A stretch of DNA of 64,000 nucleotides from Colicola sp016286205 (GTDB lineage Bacteria > Bacteroidota > Bacteroidia > Bacteroidales > Paludibacteraceae). The stretch is from assembly GCA_016286205.1 (NCBI GenBank), contig JAEESF010000008.1, positions 1-64,000 of the forward strand, written 5' to 3'. The notes below the pieces were generated by a model, which searched no databases, was not told the DNA's origin, and saw only the letters and a program-made list of their open reading frames with translations. Made by a program: the position numbers and the translations under genes. Shown here piece by piece: positions 1-8,539 of the stretch (position 1 is the first letter of the stretch; every line of letters starts with the position of its first letter).

Positions 1-7
1 TCTCGGA

Positions 8-1672
8 ATGGTTCTCTGCCTCATGAGTGCGTGCGCTAACGGGGACGTGCAGCGTGTGCAGAAAGCGGAAGAGTTACTGACCTTGAACAGGGATTCGGCA
101 ATGGCGATATTGCGCGAAGTGGTACGTCCTGACCAGTTGCCGGAAGAATCAAAAGCCCTGTATTGGTTCTGCGTGGCAGACATACGCGCCAACGCCATGC
201 AATCGCTATCTGAGGACTCCATGATCTGTTGGGCAGCGCAGTATTTCCGCGACAGGTGGCTGCAAGACGGAGCGTACGAGGATTATATGATGAAAGCGGG
301 CATGGAGGAGGCTTTCTATTGGTGGTGGAATGACAATAAAGAAAAGTCGCAGCAAGTGTTGCAACGCCAACAGCGATATGCCGAGGAGATAGCGGAAAAG
401 AAAGGTGAACATATCTGGGAAGTGATTTTGCTTCGTATATCTGCCGAACTTGCCATGCGCGATTATGATTATGAGCATGTGCGCGACTACACGGAAGCAC
501 TCGTTCGTCTCGGTGACGAGAAAGCAATCCATCTGGACGAAGTGGCGCGTGTCTATAATGGCATGGCAATCACGTATTTCTATTTGGGTGAATACGACAA
601 AATGGAGGAGAGCTTTGAGAAAGCGATTGCGCATACTTCCGATTCCGCATTTATTGTCAATGTGGTACGTCGTAATTATGCCGACCTGTTAGGCGAGATC
701 GGGCAGACCGACCGCGCAATACACATGCACGAAGAACTAGCTACCGTCTATAGAGAAGGGGAGAGTTGGCTATTGGTGGAAAGCCTTTATTCATTGTCGC
801 GTTTGTGGCTCAATAAAGGCGACAAACAGCGTGCCGACCGCTATATGCGTGAGGCGGAAGAATTGTTTGAGACCTACAGGGAAACAATCTCCTCTCCATC
901 TGCCGAAGCGGGTTTGTTGGCGCATCGGCAAGTGCTGAATTATGCGCTGCATGGCAACTATCAGATGATGCCTTTAGCCACGTACAATGTTCGGTGGCAG
1001 GATAAAGATTATATCCGTTACCGCGTGGCAGAAGCCAAAGAGCGTTCCATGAGTGACTTGCGCGAACAAGTGTTGCGGCAGAAGTTGGCAAAGCAACGGC
1101 AAACGGTACTCATTGTTGGACTTGTTTGCGTGGTCTTGGGCTTGTGCCTGTTGTTGGTCTATCTGTACCGCCGTCGTCAACGGTTGCTTTTGGAGAAAGA
1201 AGAAGAGATTGAAACCCTGCGTAACATGTTGGCTTCCGCTGATAAATCGGACGATAAGGAGAGTGTGCGCAAACTGATGTTGCAGCAATTGGGTGTCATC
1301 AAAACGATTGCCGGAACACCCACCGAAGCCAACCAACAACTGCTTGCACGCCTCATGGCATTGAACGAGGAAACCGCCAATGCCCTCATCGATTGGTCAA
1401 GCATTTACCAAACCATCGATCTTGTCTATGACGGTTTCTATACACGTCTCGTGCAGAAATATGGAGCCACCGACCAATCCAACGATTCGGCGCACCCAAT
1501 CTTGAATGAGAAAGAACTGCAACTTTGTTGTTTGCTCAAAGCCGATTTCTCCACCAAGGAGATCAACATGCTCACTCGTCAAAGTCTTCAAACCATCTAC
1601 CAGCGCAAGACCCAAGTACGTCAGAAACTCAATCTCCCTGAAGCCGAAGACATCACAACGGCGATAATATAA
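8..1672 (+). CDS. TPR membrane regulator with LuxR-like C-terminus (5' end probably outside window)
   Basis: Long N-terminal alpha-helical region with tetratricopeptide-like repeats, one membrane helix near residues 365-386, a short coiled coil, then a C-terminal helix-turn-helix-like segment (about 500-554, around LNEKELQLCCLLKADFSTKE). This layout is common in Bacteroidetes as a sensor/regulator; the ligand is unknown. The first residues MVLCLMSAC end in a lipobox-like LMSAC, but the hydrophobic part before the cysteine is too short for a signal peptide, so the true start is likely upstream of base 1. The stop is followed by a hairpin at 1675-1705. Whether the HTH-like end binds DNA directly is inference. 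Confidence 0.75.
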   Translation: MVLCLMSACANGDVQRVQKAEELLTLNRDSAMAILREVVRPDQLPEESKALYWFCVADIRANAMQSLSEDSMICWAAQYFRDRWLQDGAYEDYMMKAGMEEAFYWWWNDNKEKSQQVLQRQQRYAEEIAEKKGEHIWEVILLRISAELAMRDYDYEHVRDYTEALVRLGDEKAIHLDEVARVYNGMAITYFYLGEYDKMEESFEKAIAHTSDSAFIVNVVRRNYADLLGEIGQTDRAIHMHEELATVYREGESWLLVESLYSLSRLWLNKGDKQRADRYMREAEELFETYRETISSPSAEAGLLAHRQVLNYALHGNYQMMPLATYNVRWQDKDYIRYRVAEAKERSMSDLREQVLRQKLAKQRQTVLIVGLVCVVLGLCLLLVYLYRRRQRLLLEKEEEIETLRNMLASADKSDDKESVRKLMLQQLGVIKTIAGTPTEANQQLLARLMALNEETANALIDWSSIYQTIDLVYDGFYTRLVQKYGATDQSNDSAHPILNEKELQLCCLLKADFSTKEINMLTRQSLQTIYQRKTQVRQKLNLPEAEDITTAII

Positions 1673-1674
1673 GA

Positions 1675-1705
1675 AAGAACAACGCTCACGAAGGGCGTAG
1701 TTCTT
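1675..1705 (+). terminator. Hairpin after the TPR regulator gene
   Basis: Arms AAGAACAACGC and GCGTAGTTCTT pair with one mismatch, starting 3 bases after the stop codon. There is no strong T-run after it, so it may stabilise the 3' end rather than terminate efficiently. Confidence 0.5.
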
Positions 1706-1782
1706 GTATTTCACCTTTACCAGCTCACTCACAATCCACACAAAGATACAATAATTCGTCTTAGCCACGAGGGCACGATTAA

Positions 1783-1887
1783 CTTCTTTTTTTCCTCTAC
1801 AAAGCCGGTGTTGCCGCCATCTTCGGCCCTGGTACACCAGTAGCTTACAGCGCTAAAGTGGTAATGCAACTGCTGATGCAAGAGTAA
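1783..1887 (+). pseudogene. 3' stub of methylmalonyl-CoA mutase large subunit (mutB)
   Basis: The frame read from about 1789 gives FFLYKAGVAAIFGPGTP (1789-1839), followed by a further 15 residues and a TAA at 1885-1887. The IFGPGT segment preceded by YKAG is the signature of the extreme C-terminus of the B12-binding domain of methylmalonyl-CoA mutase. An in-frame stop at 1780-1782 and the absence of any start or upstream homology show that only about 33 codons remain. A strong terminator follows at 1919-1952, as expected for the natural end of such a gene. Recognition is from memory of the family, not from a search. Confidence 0.65.
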
Positions 1888-1918
1888 GCCCCCCCCGACC
1901 CCCTGAAGTGGGAGAGAA

Positions 1919-1952
1919 GAGAGCCGCCTTTCCGGGCGGCTCTCTTTCTTTA
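1919..1952 (+). terminator. Strong intrinsic terminator after the mutB stub
   Basis: Perfect 10-bp GC-rich stem GAGAGCCGCC/GGCGGCTCTC with a 6-nt loop, followed by a T-rich run. It is the natural terminator of the decayed gene or of the upstream transcript. Confidence 0.85.
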
Positions 1953-2077
1953 TCTTGCCGCTATGGATTAGGCAGGCACTTAGTAAGGTTAATGAATAAG
2001 GAATGAATAAATAATATATAAGGAATAACTAAACTTTTCTGGTCTGAAAGTGCCTAAAAGTAATAAATAAAAATGAC

Positions 2078-2219
2078 ATGAGACTTTTGAGACTTTTGAG
2101 ATTCTCTATCTTTTTGATAGTGGGGCGCTATTTGCAAGTATTAAAATGTCAGTAATCGAACGGAAAAATAGGGTATTATTGACATTAAGTAATAAGTCTC
2201 AAGAATCTCAAAGTCTCAT
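2078..2219. repeat. Inverted pair of GAGACTTTT word repeats
   Basis: Left arm 2078-2105 holds tandem GAGACTTTT words. Right arm 2194-2219 is its approximate reverse complement, with an 18-nt identical core AGAATCTCAAAGTCTCAT apart from one repeat unit. The arms are about 90 nt apart. The rest of 1953-2400 is AT-rich with no credible gene. Confidence 0.7.
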
Positions 2220-2233
2220 TGCAAAAATTTACA

Positions 2234-2276
2234 TGGCAAAGTTGGCAAAGTTGACCAACTTGAAGGAACTTTGCCA
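2234..2276. repeat. GGCAAAGTT tandem and inverted repeat
   Basis: The 9-bp word GGCAAAGTT occurs twice in tandem (2235-2252) and its complement AACTTTGCC returns at 2267-2275, so a hairpin is possible. Related words continue to about 2300. The spacer around it codes for nothing recognisable. Confidence 0.6.
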
Positions 2277-2403
2277 AGATTGTCAAGTTTGCCAGTGCCA
2301 ATTTTTTATAGGTCAAAACCTTCACTGCGCAACGATCAAAGTATGAGTTTTAGGGTGATTTCTTTTTCAATTTTCATTTTATCTGCACTTTCTCACTCTA
2401 AAA

Positions 2404-2436
2404 TTTGTCCAAGTCATATTTTTTTTTTACCTTTGC
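2404..2436 (+). promoter_or_regulatory. Promoter of the BASS transporter operon
   Basis: TTTG at 2404-2407 and TACCTTTGC at 2428-2436 are separated by 20 nt, matching the Bacteroidetes -33/-7 consensus. An inverted repeat TTGCAC/GTGCAA (2433-2451) spans the expected start site. Confidence 0.75.
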
Positions 2437-2460
2437 ACGCAGAACGTGCAACAACGAAAC

Positions 2461-3324
2461 ATGAATACGATTTTTATTGTAATACCGATCCTGACACTCC
2501 TTATGTTCGACTTGGGGTTGACTCTCAAGCCGCAGGACTTCAAGTTAATAGCACAACGTCCTAAACCTGTGCTCGTGGGGCTGATTGGCCAAATCGTGTT
2601 GCTGCCGCTGATTGCATGGGCAATTATCTCATCACCTCTAACCGCACCCCTCTCGCCTTTATTCATTATCGGTATTATGTTAGTCGCTTGTAGTCCGGGT
2701 GGAAGTTCGAGCAACGTATTCTCAATGTTGGCAAAGGGCGATGTGGCATTATCGGTGACGCTGACAGCTTGTAGCAGCCTAATCACACTCTTTACCTTGC
2801 CGCTCATTATGGCATGGGTGACAGCGAGTGTAGGTGAGGCGACGGATATTCATCTTCCGATAGGAAACTTGCTGATACAGAATCTGGTACTGATGGTAGT
2901 GCCTATAGCTATAGGTTTTTTTGTTAATATCTATAAGGAACAAGCAGCAGCGAAGATTCACAACGTACTCAAACGCATCGCAATGCCTGCCTTGGTATTG
3001 TTAGTGACGGTATTCTTTTTTCAGCACAAGCAGACGATAGTGACAGAGTTTACATCATTAGGTTTTACAATGACTGTACTGATTTTGGCGACAACAGGGT
3101 GTGGCGCATTGTTGTCTTGGCTATTGAAATTGACTACGAAAGAACGTCGTACGTTGGTTATTGAGATAGGCATGCAGAACGCTGCACAGGCCATTACGAT
3201 AGCTTGTAGTCCGCTGATTTTCAACAATGAAGTCATTGCTATCCCGGCTATCATCTATGCGCTAATGATGAACCTCATCTTGTTGGCGTACGTAGGCTTT
3301 ACTAAGATTCCTATTAAGAAATAA
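2461..3324 (+). CDS. Bile acid:sodium symporter (BASS) family transporter
   Basis: 287-residue inner-membrane protein with about nine to ten hydrophobic segments. The N-terminal LFDLGLTLKPQDF and the internal ACSPGGSSSNVFSMLAKGD are typical of the SBF/BASS family (PF01758), which moves organic anions, pantothenate or bile acids with sodium. The substrate cannot be read from sequence. I chose ATG 2461 over an in-frame GTG at 2446, because the GTG lies about 10 nt from the -7 box and within the start-site palindrome. It is the first gene of a closely spaced array running to 8769; the next gene starts 5 nt after its stop. Confidence 0.85.
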   Translation: MNTIFIVIPILTLLMFDLGLTLKPQDFKLIAQRPKPVLVGLIGQIVLLPLIAWAIISSPLTAPLSPLFIIGIMLVACSPGGSSSNVFSMLAKGDVALSVTLTACSSLITLFTLPLIMAWVTASVGEATDIHLPIGNLLIQNLVLMVVPIAIGFFVNIYKEQAAAKIHNVLKRIAMPALVLLVTVFFFQHKQTIVTEFTSLGFTMTVLILATTGCGALLSWLLKLTTKERRTLVIEIGMQNAAQAITIACSPLIFNNEVIAIPAIIYALMMNLILLAYVGFTKIPIKK

Positions 3325-3329
3325 AATAT

Positions 3330-4478
3330 ATGCAAGGCAATTTTAAGTACTACAATCCAACGAAATTGTATTTCGGAGAAGAGTCTTTGAAATACCTCAA
3401 GGACGAGTTAAAGAACTTCGGTGAGCGTGTGCTGCTCAACTATGGTAGCGGAAGTGTCAAACGCAACGGCATCTATGACGAAGTTGTCGCCATCCTGCGC
3501 GAAGGCGGTAAGACCATTATCGAGAACCCGGGCGTGATGTCTAACCCAACGCTCGAGAAACTGCACGAAGGAGTTTGTATCGCTCGTGAAAACAGGGTGG
3601 ATTGGATTCTAGCCATTGGCGGAGGTAGTGTGTGTGACTACTCCAAAGGAGTAGCGGCATCGGTCAATTGCCCGGGAGATTATTGGAAAGAGTATTGGTT
3701 GGAAGGGCATCAACCTGTAGCGGGACAGAAGATTCTGCCCGTAGGATGTATTCTGACGATGGCAGGTACGGGAAGCGAGATGAACGGCGGATGCGTGATT
3801 ACCGATGCGGCCAGTACTTTCAAGACCGGTCATGTGTTCGACAGCCGTTTGATGCCTAAATTCTCCATACTGAATCCGCGTTATACGATGACTGTGCCGC
3901 TCGACCAGATGAAAGCCGGCATCTACGATATCATGAATCATATCTGCGAGCAGTATTTCTCCGATTTCGACGATAACACATCCGATTATATCTCTGAGGG
4001 TCTGATGCGCGGACTCATCGTTGCTTCGCGTGCGGCGGTCAAAGATCCGCAGAACTACGAGGCACGGTCGAATATCATGTGGACGGCCACTTGGGCGCTG
4101 AACACACTTATCAAATGTGGCAAATCGGAAGACTGGATGGTGCATATGATTGGTCACTCGTTAGGAGCCTGGACTCATGCCCCGCATGGTTATTGCTTGG
4201 CCGCTTGTTCTATGGCGTACTATTGCCGCGCGAAGGAGAAGGGAAAATCTAAATTTGAGCGCTTCGCACGCAATGTATGGGGCGTTAATACTGCCGAAGA
4301 AGGACTCGAAGCTCTCAAAAACTGGATGCTAGAATTAGGTATCCCTACTACTATTACCGAGATCGGTGCTACGCCGGAAATGATTGATAGTATCGTTTCT
4401 ACTACCGAAATATTCCCGGCCGGTTATCTCGACCTCAAACCTGAAGATATCAAACAGATACTGGAAGAGAGTTTATAA
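3330..4478 (+). CDS. Iron-containing alcohol dehydrogenase (YqhD/BdhA-like)
   Basis: 382-residue group III alcohol dehydrogenase. Visible are the nucleotide-binding AIGGGSVCDYSKG, the AGTGSEMN loop, and metal-ligand motifs DIMNHICEQYF and HMIGHSLGAWTHAPHG, which supply the aspartate and three histidines. It probably reduces aldehydes with NAD(P)H in the cytoplasm; butanol/aldehyde reductases of the YqhD-BdhA group are the closest match. The exact substrate is unknown. The gene lies 5 nt after the transporter and 1 nt before the next gene, so the three are surely co-transcribed. Confidence 0.9.
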   Translation: MQGNFKYYNPTKLYFGEESLKYLKDELKNFGERVLLNYGSGSVKRNGIYDEVVAILREGGKTIIENPGVMSNPTLEKLHEGVCIARENRVDWILAIGGGSVCDYSKGVAASVNCPGDYWKEYWLEGHQPVAGQKILPVGCILTMAGTGSEMNGGCVITDAASTFKTGHVFDSRLMPKFSILNPRYTMTVPLDQMKAGIYDIMNHICEQYFSDFDDNTSDYISEGLMRGLIVASRAAVKDPQNYEARSNIMWTATWALNTLIKCGKSEDWMVHMIGHSLGAWTHAPHGYCLAACSMAYYCRAKEKGKSKFERFARNVWGVNTAEEGLEALKNWMLELGIPTTITEIGATPEMIDSIVSTTEIFPAGYLDLKPEDIKQILEESL

Positions 4479-4479
4479 A

Positions 4480-4878
4480 ATGGCACTGCGTGTTACACCG
4501 GAATATATCACGAGTCTCAAACCGAATGAGATTTTCGTATTTGGCAGCAATCTCGCTGGAATGCATGGTGGAGGTGCTGCACGTATGGCGCACATGCTGT
4601 TCGACGCAGAGATGGGCGTAGGAGTCGGTCCTACCGGACAGTGTTATGCTATCCCGACGATGCAGGGCGGAGTAGATACCATACGCCCGTATGTAGATGA
4701 GTTCATTAAGTATGCCGAGCTGCATCCTGAACTCCTCTTCCGTGTCACACGTATCGGTTGCGGCATAGCAGGTTTTTCCAACGAAGAGATAGCTCCACTG
4801 TTCAAGGCTGCCTGTGAAATGGAAAACGTCTCGCTACCCAATGGCTGGCGTGAGATAATCTCCTGTCTATCTCGATAG
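4480..4878 (+). CDS. Macro-domain-like A1S_2505-type protein
   Basis: 132 residues from ATG 4480, one base after the upstream stop; the longer in-frame extension to 4384 would run back through the dehydrogenase and was rejected. The sequence FVFGSNLAGMHGGGAARMA followed by YAIPTMQGG resembles the small macro-fold-like family often annotated A1S_2505 and found in bacteria and phages. Macro-type folds bind ADP-ribose or related nucleotides through a glycine-rich loop, and the HGGGAAR loop fits that. No biochemical role can be assigned. Confidence 0.6.
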   Translation: MALRVTPEYITSLKPNEIFVFGSNLAGMHGGGAARMAHMLFDAEMGVGVGPTGQCYAIPTMQGGVDTIRPYVDEFIKYAELHPELLFRVTRIGCGIAGFSNEEIAPLFKAACEMENVSLPNGWREIISCLSR

Positions 4879-4899
4879 ATACTAACTCTGTTTATTTTT

Positions 4900-5244
4900 A
4901 TGGAAATAGTTGATTTGTTGGAATATAGCGAACGTGCGCAACTGAGGGAGTGGTTCGAACGACATGCGGCAACAGAGAAGTGCTGTTGGATTGCCATGTA
5001 CCGTGGCAAGAAGAAACCGGAAGGTGTGTGTCTGCCGTATATTGACGTGGTAGAAGAATCTCTCTGTTTCGGATGGATCGACTCAACACTCAAGCGTCTG
5101 CCTGATGGACGTTTGGCGCAGAGACTGTCTCCGCGCCGGAAACGCAGCCATTGGACAGAATTGAATAAACAACGTTGTGCTGACCTTGAGCAACGCGGTC
5201 TGATGACCGATCTCGGTCGAGCAGTATTACAAAGAGCAAAATAA
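4900..5244 (+). CDS. YdeI/OmdA family protein, short form
   Basis: 114 residues. LCFGWIDS followed by a basic PRRKRSHWTELNK stretch is characteristic of the N-terminal part of the YdeI/OmpD-associated family. Full-length members are about 190 residues and carry a C-terminal OmdA domain, which is absent here, so this is a short or truncated form. Function is unknown; some relatives are linked to envelope stress and peptide sensitivity. It is separated from the next gene by 1 nt. Confidence 0.7.
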   Translation: MEIVDLLEYSERAQLREWFERHAATEKCCWIAMYRGKKKPEGVCLPYIDVVEESLCFGWIDSTLKRLPDGRLAQRLSPRRKRSHWTELNKQRCADLEQRGLMTDLGRAVLQRAK

Positions 5245-5245
5245 T

Positions 5246-6070
5246 ATGCAAAAAATCATTCTTATCACAGGTGCCAGTAGTGGAATGGGCTACGAGACCG
5301 CACGAATCCTTGCCGAACAAGGACATCGTGTCTATGGTGCCGCACGACGCGTACAGAAAATAGAAGAACTTGCGCAATATGGCGTGCAAGCACTCCCGTT
5401 AGACATCACCGACGAGGCTTCAATAGTCGCTTGCGTAAAAGAGATTATCTCTCGCGAAGGACGTATTGACGTGCTCATAAATAATGCGGGCTATGGCTAT
5501 TTCGGGGCCATTGAAGATGTTCCAATGGCAGATGCTAAGCATCAATTCGAAGTCAATATCTTTGGTTTGGCACGTATGACGCAAGAGGTGTTGCCGTATA
5601 TGCGTAAGCAACACAGCGGTCGTATCGTGAATCTGGCGAGTGTGGCAGGACATGTGACACTCGCATTTGGAGCATGGTACAATGCTACGAAATATGCATT
5701 AGAGGCCTTCTCAGATGCCTTACGTATGGAGACAAAGCCATTCGGTATTGATGTCGTTATCATCGAACCGGGAGCTATTCGTACCGATTGGGGTATCATT
5801 GCTGCAGATCACTTGCGCGATTCGTCTAAAGGAGGAGCCTATGAGAAGATAGCTACTCGCACGGCGGAAGGATTAAGGCGAATGTATCTGTCCAAAATCC
5901 CAACCAATCCTCAACTCATCAGCCGTAAGATTGCTCGTGCCGCCGTTTGTCGTTGCCCGAGGACGCGTTATCGCACAGGTCGCGGAGCCAAGTTTATGGT
6001 ATTTCTGCATACTATTCTTCCTGCTCGTTGGTGGGACTGGTTAGTTGTTCATTCGATGGCAAAAATGTAA
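5246..6070 (+). CDS. Short-chain dehydrogenase/reductase
   Basis: 274-residue classical SDR. The Rossmann motif TGASSGMG is at residues 8-15, NNAG follows near 80, the catalytic serine lies in NLASVAG, and the YxxxK pair is YNATK. The C-terminal extension of about 80 residues is typical of SDRs acting on lipophilic substrates. An NAD(P)-dependent oxidoreductase in the cytoplasm; the substrate is unknown. It starts 1 nt after the YdeI-like gene. Confidence 0.9.
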   Translation: MQKIILITGASSGMGYETARILAEQGHRVYGAARRVQKIEELAQYGVQALPLDITDEASIVACVKEIISREGRIDVLINNAGYGYFGAIEDVPMADAKHQFEVNIFGLARMTQEVLPYMRKQHSGRIVNLASVAGHVTLAFGAWYNATKYALEAFSDALRMETKPFGIDVVIIEPGAIRTDWGIIAADHLRDSSKGGAYEKIATRTAEGLRRMYLSKIPTNPQLISRKIARAAVCRCPRTRYRTGRGAKFMVFLHTILPARWWDWLVVHSMAKM

Positions 6071-6074
6071 TCAT

Positions 6075-6749
6075 ATGAAAGTCATTCTAACAGGAGCCAC
6101 GGGATACGTGGGAGAAGGGGTGATGCTAGAACTATTACGCACGCCGCAAGTAGAAAAAGTGCTATCGGTCGGTCGTCGGTTGGTGCGGATTAATGAATAT
6201 CCGCTGACAGAGGCAGAGAAAGCGAAATTAGAAGAGTATATTGTGCCTGATTTTATGGACTTAAAGTCCGGCGACAAGCATTTTGAGGGCTATGATGCCG
6301 TATTTTTCATTGCAGGAATAACGTCTATTGGTACGCCAGAAGATGTCTATCGCCGTATCTCATATGATATTCCAACGCATTTCGCGGATATCATGCCTAA
6401 CAAAAAGCAAATGACCTATATCTACCTGAGTGGAGCAGGAACAGATCCTAACGGCAAACAATGGTGGATGCCTATTAAAGGAGCCACTGAGGACTATATC
6501 CGCACGCTTGGTTTCAAGCACGCGTTTGCTTACCGACCGGCATTGATGCGTTGGGCGAAAGGACAACGTGGCACCAAGATGCAGCGGATGCAATATGCCT
6601 ATATCTGTTTTTACCCACTTATGCGTCTTTGTGGTCTTGCCAACAATATGACAGAAGTGGCGCATTCTATGCTCGCTTGCACTCGCGATGGATACAAACA
6701 ATTTGTAATCAATCCGCGCGACATAACGAAACTAGCTAAACAATGGTAA
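6075..6749 (+). CDS. NAD(P)-binding epimerase/NmrA-like oxidoreductase
   Basis: 224 residues from ATG 6075, with GATGYVGEGVMLELL as the N-terminal nucleotide-binding loop. The protein lacks an obvious classical YxxxK site and resembles the atypical SDR/NmrA-like group often called NAD-dependent epimerase/dehydratase. The in-frame ATG at 6045 would overlap the upstream gene by 26 nt and was rejected because the Rossmann fold begins at the second residue from 6075. Substrate unknown. Confidence 0.8.
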   Translation: MKVILTGATGYVGEGVMLELLRTPQVEKVLSVGRRLVRINEYPLTEAEKAKLEEYIVPDFMDLKSGDKHFEGYDAVFFIAGITSIGTPEDVYRRISYDIPTHFADIMPNKKQMTYIYLSGAGTDPNGKQWWMPIKGATEDYIRTLGFKHAFAYRPALMRWAKGQRGTKMQRMQYAYICFYPLMRLCGLANNMTEVAHSMLACTRDGYKQFVINPRDITKLAKQW

Positions 6750-6750
6750 G

Positions 6751-7098
6751 ATGTATATAGACGATTATCGCGAATATTGCCTTTCTCTCGGCGCGGATGT
6801 AGAAGAGAAACTGCCGTTTGTGAAGTTTAAGAACGGCGAAGGAGTCCTCGTTTTCTATGTCTGTGGGCATATGTTTGCATTCTTCGATTGCAACGAGTAC
6901 CATGTGATTTCGCTCAAATGTCAACCTGAGCGGATAGACGAGTTAAAAGCGCAATACGATTGTATTGGAAATCCATATAATGAGTCACCTAAGCATTGGA
7001 TTGGCATCGATCCAAATATCGCGCCAGATGAGTTGCTCAAAGACCTCACATGCAACTCGTACGAAATCGTAAAAGCAAAATATAGCAAGAAGAAATGA
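6751..7098 (+). CDS. MmcQ/YjbR family protein
   Basis: 115-residue small protein of the MmcQ/YjbR fold (PF04237): an N-terminal helix DDYREYCLSL, the central strand region ending in SLKCQPERIDEL, and the C-terminal KHWIGIDPNIAPDELLKDL that typifies the family. Members are compact double-wing-like proteins of uncertain function, sometimes described as DNA-binding. It starts 1 nt after the previous stop, and its end overlaps the next start by 4 nt, so it is translated as part of the array. Confidence 0.8.
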   Translation: MYIDDYREYCLSLGADVEEKLPFVKFKNGEGVLVFYVCGHMFAFFDCNEYHVISLKCQPERIDELKAQYDCIGNPYNESPKHWIGIDPNIAPDELLKDLTCNSYEIVKAKYSKKK

Positions 7099-7832
7099 AT
7101 TTTCAAACTTTTGGCAACGAAAAAGCTCCGACATTATTGCTCATTCCCGGTTTAGGAGTGTCGTACGAGATATTTCTTCCGCTTATCCGACTAATGGAAG
7201 ACAAGTTCCGTATCATCGCGGCAGAAGTGGATGGTTTTACCTTGGGAAAGCATACCTGTTTTACTTCTGTGGACGATCAAGCGGCTCAGGTGATAGACTA
7301 TGTCCGGACGAACTATAATGGTCATTTGGAATGCGCGTACGGATTGTCGCTGGGAGGCAAAATCTTATCGCGTATATTAGAACGTAATGAGATAGGAATT
7401 GGCCACGCCATCCTAGATGCTGCACCATTATTGCCATTACCCAATTGGCTCGTCAATCCACTGCGGTACTACCAAGCGGCAAACGTATGGACGTGCTACC
7501 ATTGGACTGGGTTCTGGAAGTTTGTCTTCCACTCGCACTATTTCGATGTGCTATTAGACGAATGCCGCAAGACTTGGCCGTGGGGTGGGAAACAAGCCGT
7601 GCTCGATGGTTATAAATCTGTCTATACTAGCGAACTAGAGAGTATTTTCGGTGCAGATATTCATTTCTGGTATGGAACGAAAGAAGCGTTTGTCGCCAAG
7701 CCGCAAGCAGAGCACTTGCTGAAATTGTGTCCTTCTGCGCATGTGCAAGTTTTTGAGGGGCTTAATCATGGTCAATTGCTTGTTGACCATCCTGATGAAG
7801 TAGCACAACGAATAAATGATATAATGAAATGA
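7095..7832 (+). CDS. Alpha/beta hydrolase
   Basis: 245 residues with the alpha/beta-hydrolase pattern: LLIPGLGVSYE (oxyanion region), nucleophile elbow YGLSLGGK with the serine, and a C-terminal GLNHGQLL supplying the histidine. An esterase or lipase-like activity is likely, but the substrate is unknown. No signal peptide, so cytoplasmic. Both ends overlap neighbours by 4 nt (ATGA), indicating translational coupling. Confidence 0.85.
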   Translation: MNFQTFGNEKAPTLLLIPGLGVSYEIFLPLIRLMEDKFRIIAAEVDGFTLGKHTCFTSVDDQAAQVIDYVRTNYNGHLECAYGLSLGGKILSRILERNEIGIGHAILDAAPLLPLPNWLVNPLRYYQAANVWTCYHWTGFWKFVFHSHYFDVLLDECRKTWPWGGKQAVLDGYKSVYTSELESIFGADIHFWYGTKEAFVAKPQAEHLLKLCPSAHVQVFEGLNHGQLLVDHPDEVAQRINDIMK

Positions 7833-8539
7833 AACATCTGTCTCTTTGGCTTCCAATACGTTCGATAGCGTTCTTATTGGTATTTTTCGGTTGTGCAGGA
7901 ATATTTGGTTGCGAACTAGGCGAAATAGGCTGTTGGTGGTCGGTTATCGCTGTGATATTGAATGTTCTAACCATCGGCCTGCTGGTTTATCTTGCTAAGC
8001 GCAACGGGCAAACATTTTGGCAATTGATTAACTATCAGAAGGGCAAGACTACTTGGTGGCAAATAGGTGGTATCACATTGTTGGTATTGGTAGTAGGCAT
8101 GGCAGGCATGTATTTGGCGGGTTTTCTCTGTTACGACAATTTTCTCTATGCTCCGCCTGTGATAATTGCACCAATACCTAAAGTCCTTGCCGCTATCAAT
8201 ATTGTATTACTGCCGATTACGACTACTTTTGCAGAAGACGGGCTTTATCTTGGTTGTGGTGTGAATCAGATAAAGAATAAGTACGCAGCCATCATTGTTC
8301 CTGCGTTCTTCTACGCCTTGCAGCATTGTTTTATACCAACTCTGTTGGATGGCAAATACATCGTATATCGCTTTCTGTCTTTCTTGCCGCTTACGCTCAT
8401 TCTCTGTTGGTATTACTATCGCAAACGCAATCCGCTGCCTATCATGGTCGGACACGCGCTAATTGACTTAGCAACGGCAGTACAGATAGTGGCAACCTCT
8501 TTCGTTCCAGGACTTTATCAAACCATGTGCGGCTTATGA
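7829..8539 (+). CDS. CPBP-family membrane protein with altered protease motif
   Basis: 236-residue polytopic membrane protein with about six to seven helices. It matches the CPBP (CAAX protease and bacteriocin-processing, Abi) family: motif 1 region AEDGLYLGCG, motif 2 FFYALQH, motif 3 GHALID. In active members motif 1 is EExxxR; here the second glutamate is aspartate and the arginine position is leucine, so proteolytic activity is doubtful. It could be a pseudoenzyme or have changed specificity. It is coupled to the hydrolase by a 4-nt overlap. Confidence 0.75.
   Translation: MKHLSLWLPIRSIAFLLVFFGCAGIFGCELGEIGCWWSVIAVILNVLTIGLLVYLAKRNGQTFWQLINYQKGKTTWWQIGGITLLVLVVGMAGMYLAGFLCYDNFLYAPPVIIAPIPKVLAAINIVLLPITTTFAEDGLYLGCGVNQIKNKYAAIIVPAFFYALQHCFIPTLLDGKYIVYRFLSFLPLTLILCWYYYRKRNPLPIMVGHALIDLATAVQIVATSFVPGLYQTMCGL

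Noticed and set aside
1397..1837. 146-codon minus-strand frame
   Set aside because: It is antisense to the C-terminus of the TPR regulator and to the mutB stub, with no start signal or family.
2146..2346. 66-codon open frame in the spacer before the BASS operon
   Set aside because: It is encoded mostly by the GAGAC and GGCAAAG word repeats, has no recognisable domain, and lies over an inverted repeat.
4384..4479. Longer start of the macro-domain-like gene
   Set aside because: It would translate the 3' end of the alcohol dehydrogenase gene in another frame; ATG 4480 directly follows the stop.
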